Part shown: piece by piece, positions 20,440 to 32,034 of the stretch | Layout of the letters: every line of letters begins with the position of its first letter | Numbering within the stretch: the stretch's first letter is position 1 | NCBI RefSeq assembly: GCF_000218685.1 | Contig: NW_006763292.1 | Location: forward strand, 124,001 to 188,000 | Length of the DNA stretch: 64,000 nt | Reading direction: 5' to 3' | From: Serpula lacrymans var. lacrymans S7.9 | Taxonomy: Eukaryota > Basidiomycota > Agaricomycetes > Boletales > Serpulaceae | The notes under the pieces: generated by a model | The model's database searches: none | Seen by the model: the letters and a program-made list of their open reading frames with translations, nothing else | What the model was told of the DNA's origin: nothing | Made by a program: the position numbers and the translations under genes

Positions 20440-23400
20440 TCATGGTAAAAATGCAGGTGGGTGTTGAAGGCCATTTATGATGTTATTCTTGATAGAAGTT
20501 GTAAAGGAAGGTACTCTGTCGAAAGTTATGAGGTGGATATGGGAGCTTGGCTCACACTTGAAAGAGAGAATGGGTAGGATGTTGTTGTTGTATTCAGGTA
20601 TTAGAGTAGATGCTTCTTCATTGAGTGTGTCATGGATATCCCAGTAAGTTTGATATAGTTTTTGTGCCGCAAGGATGATGGGGGGAAAAACAAGTGGTAG
20701 TTGAGTTGAGTGATATGAGAGCATGAGCATTTGTCATGTGACAAAGAAGGCACATGATCATAGGGCAAGCACCATCTGTTGGGACATAACCAGCTTTGTA
20801 CATGCATGACTAGCACTGGTAATAGAGATGCCAGTGTTGTCAGAGTGGTGCAAGACAAGACACAATAGACCTACATGCATGTGAGAATGTATAGTACGAG
20901 AAACATGAGTTGCAGCATCTGAGTTGCTAGGAGGCATTGAGGTCAATATTTTGCAGTAAAGAGAGGAAGGAGCATTCTTCAGCAATAGATGATGGGGATT
21001 TCCACTGTGAAAATACTACCAGATATTGTGTGTGATGTCCTGAGAAGTAATACATGCATTTTCAACCCAGTTGGTTAAGATTGGCCCATTTTTCAGGATA
21101 AGATTTTGGCTATAAGTAAGGGCCTTTTTTTATGCACAAATAACAAATTGGCAATGTGGTTTGGGATCTGTGTTGATGTCAGAGAGGCAACTGATCAATA
21201 TAACTGGTAATAGGAACAATCACGCTGAGGGACACAATCATAAAAACACCCCAAATTATGCATGGTAGATTGCCCTGGCAATGATTCCAAGCAGTGGAGC
21301 ATGGCAGGATTGTCAGGTGAGTAAGGCATGGAGATCCCTAGAATACCACTTTCAAGACATTCATGTGTCATGTTTTGGATTTGCAATATGACCGGTTTCA
21401 CTTGGAAACAGGTAAATAATTAGGGCTGTTGTTGGGGGTCAAAGTTGACTAGAATTTGCGAAATCACTGTGTACATGCAGAGCTTCAGTAAAGTGTGCGG
21501 ATGGCGAAGGGCAGAGACTTACTCACAAGCTGATCTTCCACAAAGGGTTCTATTCATGTAAGAGTTGATGCCCTCGGTGTAATCCAATGCATGGCATAAT
21601 CACATGTAGACATTGAGCTGCTTCTTCCACTTCCTGGTCGGAGGGGAGTTGACAGTGCAGGGAGGTGAAAAGAGAGGAGTGAAATTTCAATATTTGTATT
21701 GATGGTATCCAACAAAAAACATTTCAATAATAATGAATATAAGAGCAGCCAAAGGATTGGCATCAGACAAAGGACATTTCAATATTGATCAATGGAAGAG
21801 TGGCCAAGGGATTGGCAGCAGATGAAGGACCTTTCAATATTGATAAATTGAAAAGTGGCCATGGGATTGGCATTGGACAAAGGACTTTTAATATTGATGA
21901 ATGTACTAAGGATGCCAAATTTAACCTGTAATTTGTGTATCATTACCAGTGTGCATTACATGGTCATGTATATATCTATATCAAGGTGTATTTGCAACCA
22001 TATCAGAAGGGAAAGGTGTGCACAACTGAAAGAAACAGAAGAGGAACAGAGAACAAGAGGCTGTCAAATGTTATTGGTGGTTTAACAAGAGTAGATGACA
22101 GACAGTTATTGTAGTTCTAGGAATATATTCCAAGTTTGCCAATGGTCAACAGTTTTGTTGTGTTTGTAGTATTTTATATACTGTAGACTTCCATAAGGTC
22201 TACATCATTTACGCTAACATGACAAGCAGAATAGGCATCTATATTGCATTTCTCAATGAATGAGTTACAAGAACGGGAGAGCCTGAATGTCTGTGAGCCA
22301 AAAAATTAAGCAGGTTATAGAAACTCACTGTTTGACAATTTCCTTGTCAGTCAAAAGGAGTTTGATGGCGCCAGGCCATGATATTGCCTCAATTATTGCC
22401 TTCTGTATTTAGAGAGAAGGCAGTTAGAATATGTGAAGTTACATGCAGTCATTGAAAACTAACCTTGCTAAGGTTCTTGCAAGGAACCTATAAGATCATA
22501 AGAAATAGCAAGTGTGGTTGTGCTAAATAGATCAATAACAACATTTGATTGAGGGTGTGGTGCACTGTTTGGCCCAGACACAAAGAACCAGACCTTGCTG
22601 ATGCAACCAACCACCCATATTGTATAAGGTGTGTTACTTCCAGGGTGGCAAATTTAGTGAGACCATTCTTTTTTGTGCTTCTTCATTCCCCAAGTGTTGA
22701 TGGGAGGTAATTGTTTGATGCTGTAAGTGTAGTTTTCTGAGTTGGAGTAATTGACAAAGTTTTGGACACAACTGGGATGAAAGTATATAAAGAGTGTGGA
22801 TGGAATTGATCTTGTTTATGCACTGGATTAGTTTTTCCTCAAACATTGATGTCACTGCATTGTGCAAAGAGACAGTGAGAGTATGTGCATAGCATAAAGA
22901 AGGTGTTGTTGAACTCCTTACATGGCCTTGGAAAGCACATTGTTTCCTGCTTTTCTTGCTACAATCTGTTCAGGGGCGAGTTCACTTATTGTACATCATG
23001 TTTTTAGTGGATAACAATTAAAAAGGTGGCACACCTGTCAGCAGATCATGTAGCAATGCCTTGCGAGCACACTTGCTGATCTACATTCCCACTTGTTTTA
23101 GTTTTTTTGGCCAAAAATTTGTCAGGAGCAGGAGAGTCAGTAGGTGCATTGTGTTTAATGGCTGATATTGTAGAGGGACAAGTGCAAGTAATGACTTCCA
23201 GTATGTAACAGAGGATGTTTGTGAGCAGCAGAGGAAAATAGAGTTAATAAGACATAACCCATTGCAAGGGGGATGGAAAAATGATGGAAGAGACTAGCCA
23301 GATTTCAATGGTTCAGATCAGAGTGCAGCCTGCATTTCCCCAAAATAAGGGGGGTACCACATATTTCAAATGTTAATAGGAGACCTGAACGTTGGATGGA

Positions 23401-23900
23401 GAAATGTATTGAAGTGTATTTACAAACAAAAAGCTTTTATCAGTATCCAAGGCCAAAAATTGTATAGTGATTGACAAAATATGAGAGGCATTCGTTGCCA
23501 ATCAGCCTTTGTTGGAGTTGGACTTTATTCGGAGCTTGATAAGAAATAATTACAAATTGGTGTGCAGACAAGCAGATAACACTCACCAAACACAATGTAG
23601 GGATGGAGCAAGTTGCAAGAGATATTTGGGGTTCAAGTGAGCACAAATGGAATTTTTGCCTGTATAGCCTTTATAAACACTAATTTTGAGGGATACACCA
23701 ACATCTACAAAATCCCCCTTCTGAAATAAAGTGTGTGAGCAGGGCACTACTTTCCCTTGCAAATCTTTGCGGGAAAGGGTGATTTTTTGCAGAACATGCC
23801 ACTTGTCATTCACGAGATCTGCTTTGTGGGAAGGATAGTCTGTTGTGTGTAGGGCAGATAGGACTTCACAATCAGTGGCTGTTATCTAAAGGGACATCAG
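20440..23900 (-). pseudogene. Unrecognised multi-exon relic
   Basis: Several minus-strand blocks look coding and are joined by plausible introns. They are: 23900-23583, ending HCVW with a GTGAGT donor and including LFQKGDFVDVGVSLKISVYK; 23110-22920, including DSPAPDKFLAKKTKTSGNVD and ELAPEQIVARKAGNNVLSKA with a GTAAGG donor; 22770-22480, including YFHPSCVQNFVNYSN, WVVGCISKVWFFVSGP and a TAA stop; 21400-21195, including NMTHECLESGILGISMPYSP; and 20730-20440. The phrases KGDFVDVGVS and ELAPEQ recur, in my recollection, in repeated Agaricomycete genes, but I cannot name the family. Internal stops show decay. Whether this is one gene or several fragments is uncertain. Confidence 0.5.
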
Positions 23901-24570
23901 GAAACACTACCTATTTTGGATGCAAGGTATGACTAATAGTCAATACCTTACAAAGAGCTTGCTGTCAGTGCTTGGTCCTTGGGACAGGTATGATACAATA
24001 CTAAGCACACTCTCCATAATTAATATCATACTTTGCAGCACTTTGCATTTTACACCATCTGCTACAGAGAATATTACATTGGGTAGTGGACCCTTCAAAG
24101 ATCAATGGAAATTCTCATTGCTGGCTATATGCAACTTGTGTCAACTGGTACACATCAGCTTGGGTGAGAATGGCTACAAAGAGTATCACTGCTATGCGCA
24201 GCTTGTACATGCAATGCCAAGTGTTCTCTAAGGTGTGTCTCTCTACTTACTGAGTATGCCCCTTAAACTATGTAGTTTTAAGCCACATAGCTATTTAGTC
24301 TGAGTTTGCAACTAGATTGGGACAATCTAATTGCAAACTCTTACATACCATTGAATATAACCCAGGTTAAATTCAGTACCGTGTGAGTAAGTGATTGATA
24401 AAAGATAATCAGAGTGAATCACCATATATCAGTGAGACACTCCCCAATTTACACTCTTCTCCAGGATACCTTGAATTTGAATGCAGATGGGGTATGATGT
24501 GTTATTGTTGACTCTGCTCAGAGGGTTTTTGTGAAACAAGAGATGCGCATAATTGCGATCTGTGGGAGGA
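23901..24570. other. Spacer between the relic and the Copia element
   Basis: A 103-codon plus-strand frame (23920-24231) has no motif. A strong hairpin is listed separately. Confidence 0.3.
24302..24340. repeat. 17-bp inverted repeat with a 5-nt loop
   Basis: GAGTTTGCAACTAGATT and AATCTAATTGCAAACTC pair at 16 of 17 positions around GGGAC. It lies outside any coding block and could be a MITE core or a transcribed hairpin. Confidence 0.75.
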
Positions 24571-24575
24571 TGGAT

Positions 24576-24790
24576 TGACAAAACCGGATAAACCCGGTCT
24601 CTGCCGAAGCAGCCATTGTTCTCCATGGCGCATAGTCACCACTCCATGGAGTAACCATTGTTCTCCTAGGAGTCATTATACTGTAGCGAGTAGCACCTCC
24701 GACTATAAGTAGTAGGGGGTTTAGTATAGGAATACCTCAGTGGTTTCTATAGCCTCTCGGGCAGCGGCTGAGTTTCACTTAGTTTTATTA
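24576..24790 (+). repeat. 5' LTR of the Copia element
   Basis: 215 bp with palindromes CTCCATGGAG (24642) and CTCCTAGGAG (24663) and a TATAAGTAG sequence near 24700 that could be the promoter. Confidence 0.9.
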
Positions 24791-24804
24791 GGTTATGAGC
24801 CCTG
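24791..24804 (+). promoter_or_regulatory. Primer-binding site matching half of initiator tRNA-Met
   Basis: GGTTATGAGCCCTG directly follows the 5' LTR and is the exact complement of the anticodon arm of initiator tRNA-Met (CAGGGCTCATAACC, as in yeast). Copia of Drosophila and yeast Ty5 prime from a tRNA-Met cleaved in the anticodon loop. This element appears to do the same. Confidence 0.8.
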
Positions 24805-24869
24805 GTGTGCAAAAGCTATGCAGGAAATAATTCTTATTTGAAACGGCAACCTCGAAACCATAACCACAG

Positions 24870-26242
24870 CACGCGATACATCTGCATGTCAAGTTCTCAC
24901 TGGACCCAACAATTTTCAAATATGGAAACTCCGGATCATCTCAAAGCTACGTCGGGAAAAAGTTCTCCGGGTTGTTACTGGAGAGGAGCTTAAGCCCTCA
25001 CCAGGAAAACCTACCTCCTCGGAGGATCCTGAGATCACCTGGATACTTAAGGATGAGAAGGCACATGGAATCATCCAGGACCACATCTCTGATGCCCTCC
25101 TAATGAGGACTGGAGACCTCACCAGCTCCAAGGAGTTATTTGATAAACTTGTCTCACTCCATCAAACGTCCAACATTGCCTCGGCCTTCTATTCATTCCA
25201 GCAACTCACCAAATTGTCCTGGGATGGGACATGACCTATCAAGGACCACATTGTGAAAATCCGGACAATTGATTCACACCTCTCCGGAATGAAACTAGGA
25301 GTTGATACCAAACTCATGGCTTTTGCTCTTCTTCAATCTCTCCCATGCACTCCTGAATGGCAAATATTTCAGTCATCAGTAATCAACACGATTGAAGAAA
25401 ATAAACTTACCTTTGATGCAGTTGAGATCCGGATCACTGCAGAAGTTGCACAACAGTCAGGGAAGGCCCCTGGAGGTTCCAAATCAGCACTCAAATCCGA
25501 GGAGAAATGGTGTAACTTCCACAAAGCCAAATCACACAACACCTCGGAGTGTTGAACACTTCAGTCAGCTGAAAAAGGTCAAAGGAAGAAGGGAAAGGAA
25601 AATACAGCAGAGCAATCATTCAGATCTGACTCCGAGGAGGAACAGAGTCATATTGCATTGGATCATGTACATATTTCCAAGCCCCTTGCTAAACACATTC
25701 AAGCTTACCTTGTGTCGGAACCCGATAAGACCAAAACAACAATTATTATTGACTCCGGAGCAACATCCCACATGGTCCCTCACCGCTCCTAGTTTGAGCC
25801 AGGAACATACCGTGTTCTGCATCCTCTGAGGACAATCAGTTTTGGGGATGAATCCTCTGTAAATGCCATTGGCATTGGAACAGTAATCCTACAAGCAACT
25901 GTTGGCAAAAAGGACTACAATATTGCACTGTCAAATGTCTTACTTGTGCCAAACTTCACGTTAGCACTTGTCTCTGTCCACAAACTGTCCAAAATGGGGT
26001 TATCAACACTTTTTCCAGCAGGGTCAAATGCTTGTGAAGTTCGGAAAAAGGAGGAACTTATCCTCACTGCCTTAAACAAGCGAGGACTTTATCACATCCA
26101 AGCAAAACCCAAAATCAACCCGGAGTCAGCTTTTGCAGCAGTAGATGTAAATTTATTGCACAGGAGAATGGGACACATTGGAATGGACTGCTTGCAACGA
26201 ATTTACAAAAAGACAGCTCCAGGACATAGACACCCGTACTGA
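24870..26242 (+). pseudogene. Copia gag, protease and integrase zinc-binding region, broken
   Basis: The gag frame includes LTGPNNFQIWKLRIISKLRR and continues past TGA at 25232 to KIRTIDSHLSGMKLGV and a knuckle CNFHKAKSHNTSEC (C-X2-H-X4-H-X4-C), then TGA at 25553. The protease site is IIIDSGATSHMVP at about 25748, followed by TAG at 25790 (one step from CAG). The integrase N-terminal HHCC region begins LLHRRMGHIGMDCL, and a frameshift near 26210 separates it from PCALGKMKKLPFK. The protein would package RNA (gag) and cut the polyprotein (protease). The original start is not clear. Confidence 0.82.
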
Positions 26243-29200
26243 AACCTTGTGCTTTAGGAAAGATGAAGAAATTACCTTTCAAGTCCACTGGAGGAAACCG
26301 AGCCAAGTGCCCCATACAAATTGTGCACACAGATGTTGGAGGACCAATCAAACCAACTTACAGGGAGGGTTTTCGGTACTGGATTATCATTGTAGATGAT
26401 TTCTCCAAATTTCCATGGATATATTTCCTTAAACATAAAAGTGAAGCACTGGAACGATACAAGCAATGGAAAGAAGATGTCCAAACATTCTTCCGGACTC
26501 ATTTGGGAGAAGAAAACTTCACTCCACTATACACAGAATTCCTCCGGAGTGATGGGGGAGGAGAATATACTGGCAATGCATTCAAAAATCAACTCCGAGG
26601 AGATGGTGTCATCCAAGAAACTACAGCTGCAGATACTCCGGAACAAAATGGCATTGCAGAACGCATGAATCAGACATTGGCTACATTAGCAACCACTATG
26701 CTCCATGATTCCAAGCTCCCAAAGTCATTTTGGGTAGATGCCATGCAAACAGCTGCATATATCACAGCACGCAGCCCAGCATCAGGACTCCATGGAAAGG
26801 CCCCATATGAAATACTGTTTAAAAGGAGAGTTGATCCAACTTTGTTTCGCCCTTTCGGATGCCAAGCATATGCCTTGATTCCAAAAGACAAAAGGCAAGG
26901 AAAGTTTTACTCCAAGGGGCGCAAAGCCATAATGATTGGCTACACACATGGAAAGCAAGCCTACAAAGTCCTAGACACTGAAAAACGGACTGTGTTTTCC
27001 AGTTGGCATGTCATAATCAATAAATACGGAAAGGTACAAAAGGATGACACTGCTCCCTGGAACACAGACACTAGCACAGATCAGTGGGAGGGACTCATTC
27101 CAGAGAATGCTCACCGTCCAGACCAAAATACATTGGAGGAGGATGATCCTGACCCTCGGATCCAAGATCCAAATGAATTGCAAATGGAACCACATCTCCA
27201 AGGAGATGTTCCACAAGCAATGGAACCATATCAGCATGAAAATGTTCCGAGAGCAGTGGGGCAATACCTCCATGGAGATGTTCCGAGAGCAGTGGGAGCA
27301 CCTGATCAGCTAAGACACCCTCCACAACAGTCTCTACAACCAAGACCTAAACACTGGCCATCTTCAGAATGGAAAGCCAAAGTAGAGTCACAGTCAGTGG
27401 GAGGACAGCCCATCAACGTACAGCCAGCTGATGTGGAAGAAGTCCGAATACAGCTAGACAGCCTGTCCATTGGATCAGCTTCTGGAAGGCATACAACACC
27501 TCCGAGGAGTCATCCAATTCCTCCGAGGAGTGAGTGGGGCAACATACACACAAATGTGTTTACTCCCTGGAGTACCTGCACAAGCTCCTGTAAGAGCAGT
27601 TATGCCTGCTGAAGTCCTAGGAGTACGCAGAAGCAGTCTCCAGACCCGTCCTGCAGACAAAAACCGAGATTATCAAAAATTCTAGATGAGGAACAGTCTC
27701 GAAAAGAGCAGCATGACAACTCCATGGAGAAACCTAACACTCCTGAGGTTCATGAAGAAACATCTGATACAGAGGAGACATTCTTTGCTGGAATAGCAAG
27801 TACCGGTCCATCTAACACAGACCTTCCAAGGACACTAAAGGAAGCCTTATCACGTCCGGATAGAGAATTATGGAAGTCTGCCTTGGAGGAGGAACTCCTA
27901 AGTCTCAATACTAATGCAGTATATGACACTGTTCCACTTCCGAAGGGAGTAAAACCCATCACATCAAAACCTGTGTTCTGGATCAAGTTTGATCAAAACG
28001 GAAACATTGAGAGATACAAACTCCAGATTGTTGCACGAGGGTTTACTCAAAGGGAGGGGATTGATTACCAGGAGGTTTTTGCTCCGGTTGCAAACTTAGA
28101 GTCAATCCTTATTATTCTAGCCCTGGCAGCAAAGTACAACCTAGAACTTGATCAAATGGACGTATCCACAGCTTATCTCAATGGAGAACTTGAAGAAGAA
28201 CTGTATATGCTTCCTCCAGGGGGTATTCCTATCCAACCTGGATACTGCTGGAGATTGAAGAAATCCATCTACGGGTTAAAACAAGCTGGTTGTACATGGA
28301 ACAAAACCTTTGATCGCAAGCTCCAGGAGCTTGGTTTCACAAGACTAAATGCAGAAACATGTCTCTATGTATTCCGGGACAACAAACAAATAAGCTTTGT
28401 TGTTGTCTATGTAGATGACCTCCTCCTAGGAGCTTCATCCCAAAAATTCATGGATATCACAAAAGCCAAACTTGAATCCATATTCAAAATGCGGGACCTT
28501 GGAGAAGCAAAATACATCCTTGGAATAGAATTCCGATGTGATTGTTCAAACAAAACAATCTCCCTATTGCAATGCAAATACATTAACACAGTCCTTGAGC
28601 GTACTGGAATGAAGAACTGCAAACCAGTATGGACACCAATAGCCCATGGATCAAAACTCCTTGCAAATGCTCCAGGGGAAGATATTGTGCAACACGAGAT
28701 GCATATTGAAGGGTGTCAAGTGTCATACCTCGCAATTGTAGGCTCCCTGATGTATGCTATGCTTGGAACCCGCCCAGACATTGCCTACATTGTTGGAATA
28801 CTAAGCAGACATAGCTCAGCACCAAGGAGCCATCACTGGGAAGCTGCAAAATGTGTCCTCCGATATCTGAAAGCAACCAGGGACATGGAACTACATTATG
28901 ATGGCACAGATGTTTCCATGGACATGGATTTCTATGGATATCCGGATGCAGATTGGTCTGGAGACCCAGACACGTCTCAATCAACATCAGGCTTTGTTTT
29001 TATCACCATCCGAGGAGCAATCTCCTGGACAAGCAAAAGACAAAGCATGGTAGCTTTATCCTCCACGGAGTCAGAGTACATTGGATTGAGCAATGCTGGA
29101 CAACACCTTGCATGGCTTCGGACATTTTTTGAAGAAATCAGACATGCTCAAAATGGACCTACAACATTGCACTGTGACAATCAAGCAGCTATTATTCTTA

Positions 29201-29277
29201 CACAAGATCCACAGTTCTGTGCTCGCACAAAACACATTCAACGGAAATATAATATCATTTTATCCGAGATGACTTAG
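26243..29277 (+). pseudogene. Copia integrase, reverse transcriptase and RNase H
   Basis: One frame runs from about 26243 to 29277 with a single TGA at 27610. Integrase catalytic motifs: QIVHTDVGGPIKP (first Asp), LRSDGGGEYTG (second Asp) and TPEQNGIAERMNQTL (Glu). A Pro/Gln/His-rich linker with repeats of the type MEPYQHENVPRAVG lies at about 27180-27330. Reverse transcriptase: SALEEELLSLNTNAVYDTVP, QMDVSTAYLNGELEEELYML, SIYGLKQAG and the catalytic YVDDLLLGAS. RNase H: YPDADWSGDPDTSQSTSG and ALSSTESEYIGLS. Near 29250 a one-base shift breaks the last segment, which continues in another frame as FIRDDLVSKGEAVIRYVPTE. Catalytic residues of reverse transcriptase and integrase are intact. Confidence 0.9.
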
Positions 29278-29413
29278 TATCAAAGGGAGAGGCAGTAATC
29301 AGATATGTTCCTACAGAAGATATGTTTGCCAACATTCTCACTAAACCCCTCACTCACAAAAAACACTGGAAATTCTCTAAAGCTATGGGACTACGGTTGC
29401 ACTCGAGTGGGAG

Positions 29414-29627
29414 TGACAAAACCGGATAAACCCGGTCTCTGCCAAAGCAGCCATTGTTCTCCATGGAGTCACCATTGTCCTCCTAGGAGCACAATTGTAC
29501 TCCTAGGAGTCATTATACTGTAGCGAGTAGCACCTCCGCCTATAAGTAGTAGGGGGTTTAGTATAGAAATACCTCAGTCATTTCTATAGCCTCTCAGGCA
29601 GCGGCTGAGTTTCACTTAGTTTTATTA
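29414..29627 (+). repeat. 3' LTR of the Copia element
   Basis: 214 bp, about 90 percent identical to the 5' LTR, preceded by a purine run CGAGTGGGAG that serves as polypurine tract. It contains three CTCC-NN-GGAG palindromes (29459, 29480, 29500). Confidence 0.9.
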
Positions 29628-29639
29628 CATATATGGTGG

Positions 29640-31110
29640 GATAGTGCCATTGCAAACATGGCCTTAACACAAGATATGGTCTGATGATACCCTTGGAACA
29701 AGGTCATTAACCTTTAGCTGGGACATGGCCCATATTGAGTAGTGGGATGATGCCCAGGGGGACAAGGTCCATCAAGTATAGTGGCATGGTACCAAATGCC
29801 ATGAAACCATATGTGGGAAAAAGTCTGTCAAACATAGCAGGACTAAACCATGGGGCACAAGGCCCGTTGTGTTTGATGGGATGGTGCCCTGGGGTATAAT
29901 GCCTTTAGATATGATGTGGGATAGAACCCTGGGCAACAAGGCCCATCGAGCATGGTGGGATAAGACCTTGAGATAATATTTGGGATGGGGCCCATAAAGC
30001 ATGGTGGGATGATACCCATAGGGCCTGTGAAGCATTGTGGGATGGTACCCTGGGGAATAAGATCCACAACCAGTATGCCAGATAGATTCTATTGTGTTTT
30101 GTGAGATGATGCTATGAGGGACCAGGCCTTTAAATAAGGTGTGGAATAGGGTCTATAAAACATCATTGGATGATACCCTGGGGAACAAGGCCCACAACTA
30201 GTGTATGGGATGAGGTGTGACAACACCAACAAGGCACAGTCTTGGGGCACTGGAGCACAATGAAAACAACACTCAAAAGAAGAGGAAGAGGTGGGAGTGG
30301 TTACCCATTTGGTAGACAACAGGAGGACTTGTTGAGTCCTTCCCCATGTATTGCTCCTGTATATATACTAAAATACATGAGGTACTGTACAGTTGTAAAT
30401 AGAGTTTAAAGTCCGATGTCTAGCATGTGACCGGTCACATGCTAAGTCTAGACACTGGTCAGGTGTTGTGTCACATGACTGGTCATGTGACTTGGAAAAA
30501 TAAAAGTAAAAGCACAAAAAAGGTGAAGTGTAAGTAGGTACTGGTATGTCAATTGTAACATGAGGCCTTTAGCTAAAATGTGGAATAGGGCCCATCAAGT
30601 ATGGTGGGATAATATATACCCCAGGGAGCAAGGTCTATTATATTTAGTGGGATCACCCTTGGCAGTAAAGCTTTAACAAAAGTCCAGGATAGGCTCCATT
30701 ATGTTTAACAGAATAATACCCTTTGCAACATGTCCATCAGCCAGATCTTTGAGTTAATACCTTGTGTGACAAGGCCTACCTGAGGCAGCAGGTTATTAAT
30801 GTGGCTCATGAATCATATGATGCAATAATGTTGTTCATTGACTTTGATCCAGGTTAAAAACAATGATTATATAGGTCAATGGGACAGGTCCTTGAAATAT
30901 AGTATGAACACAGCATATCTAATGTTGCACATTAGGACTGTAATAAATGCCTTGCTCTAACTTTAGAAAAAAGCTTACTCAAATCACTTGAATGGGTTTT
31001 AATCACAATCTGGATCATGGCCTATTGAATATTGTGGGATAAAGACTCCTGGCCATATGAAGTGATAAGACCCACAGTCAGGCTGGGATATAACCTCAGC
31101 CATATTTAGG
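29640..31110. repeat. Degenerate minisatellite block, unit about 45-55 bp
   Basis: Units share a pattern such as GGTGGGATGATACCCTGGG followed by AACAAGGCCCAT. More than a dozen diverged units run from about 29640 to 31110, split by a solo LTR at 30216-30560. No frame is maintained. Confidence 0.7.
30216..30560 (-). mobile_element. Solo LTR (345 bp) with exact TGAGG target duplication
   Basis: It is flanked by TGAGG on both sides (30211-30215 and 30561-30565). Its reverse complement runs TGTTACAATTGAC to GTTGTCACA and is homologous to the LTR at 47585-47895. A perfect 24-bp palindrome centred on GACCGGTC lies at 30421-30444, and a second near-palindrome of GTCACATGAC type at about 30470-30491. 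No internal element region remains. Confidence 0.92.
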
Positions 31111-31754
31111 ATAGTGTCAACAGCCAAAAATAGTATAGGTTTTCCTTGCATTCTGCAATATGTCAGTTTGACACACAAAGCACATAGAAAATACATCATA
31201 TATAATATAATCTAGGGCCATCAGCCATCCAATTTTATTCACATCAAGGTTCAACTTTTTTTATTGTTCCTAAAAACACACAAGTGAAGACCTTTTGAAA
31301 AATAAAAATAAAAACTTCTTTATATTTCACCTACTGTCCTTTAACATATAAACACATCTAATCTCCAAGCTCTATTTCTCATCAAATTTACAATCATATT
31401 TTGCTCAAGACACATCTATCATTTATGATAATTCTTGTATTATACATATGTTCATCAAGAGTCCCAAGTATGTTAATTCTAGACCTACATCTACACTTCT
31501 ATAAATAATGTCATCTCATCATTTTTTTTCACCACTTGTGAGTATTTTTGGATAAGGGTATTATCTCATAATCAATTACAGGCCATGGACCTATCCCTCA
31601 TTCACCTCCAAAGACCAAGGTATTATACTGATATATTTTAGACCCTAGTACATGGTCATAAACTTTGGACCAATCCCCCATCAGTTTTAAGGACCAAGGT
31701 ATTATCCTTAATTGGTTTTAGTCCCCACTATATAGACCTAAACTATAGACCAAT
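31111..31754. other. AT-rich sequence with interspersed GGACCAAGGTATTAT repeats
   Basis: The motif ARAGACCAAGGTATTAT or AAGGACCAAGGTATT recurs near 31610, 31690 and again after the solo LTR near 32055. No gene is seen. Confidence 0.5.
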
Positions 31755-32034
31755 TAATAAAACTAAGTAAAACTCAGCCGCTGCCCGAGAGGCTATAGAA
31801 ACAACTTTATTATTTACCTAAGTGAAACTACAATAGATGTTAGTTTAAGGTGATCTCTAATAAATGTAATGTAACATACCTCAGCCGCTGCCCGAGAGGC
31901 TATAGAAACGACTGAGGTATACCTATACTAAACCCCCTACTACTTATAGTCGGAGGTGCTACTCGCTACAGTATAATGACTCCTAGGAGTACAATGGCTG
32001 CTTCGTCAGAGACCAGGTTTATCCGGTTTTGTCA
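31755..32034 (-). mobile_element. Solo Copia LTR with internal duplication and CCAAT target duplication
   Basis: CCAAT flanks both ends (31750-31754 and 32035-32039). The sequence is the reverse complement of the Copia LTR (TGACAAAACCGG to TTTTATTA) but is 280 bp instead of 215, because a segment containing CAGCCGCTGCCCGAGAGGCT occurs twice (31779 and 31882). It fixes the LTR ends of the family. Confidence 0.93.

Larger units (their letters stand above)
24576..29627 (+). mobile_element. Full-length Ty1/Copia LTR retrotransposon (5.05 kb)
   Basis: Near-identical LTRs (24576-24790 and 29414-29627) begin TGACAAAACCGGATAAACC and end TTTTATTA. The internal region reads gag, protease, integrase, reverse transcriptase, RNase H, the Copia order. 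The same LTR boundaries are confirmed by a solo copy at 31755-32034 with an exact duplication. The 5-mers flanking this full-length copy (TGGAT and CATAT) do not match, so the target duplication has been lost or the copy is recombinant. A handful of stops and frameshifts inactivate it. Confidence 0.92.

Noticed and set aside
24805..24993. Separate small gene at the start of the Copia internal region
   Set aside because: The frame is out of phase with the gag motif LTGPNNFQIWKLR and is only a shadow of gag.
24571..29632. Target duplication of the full-length Copia element
   Set aside because: TGGAT and CATAT do not match, even though the LTR ends are confirmed by the solo copy with CCAAT duplications.
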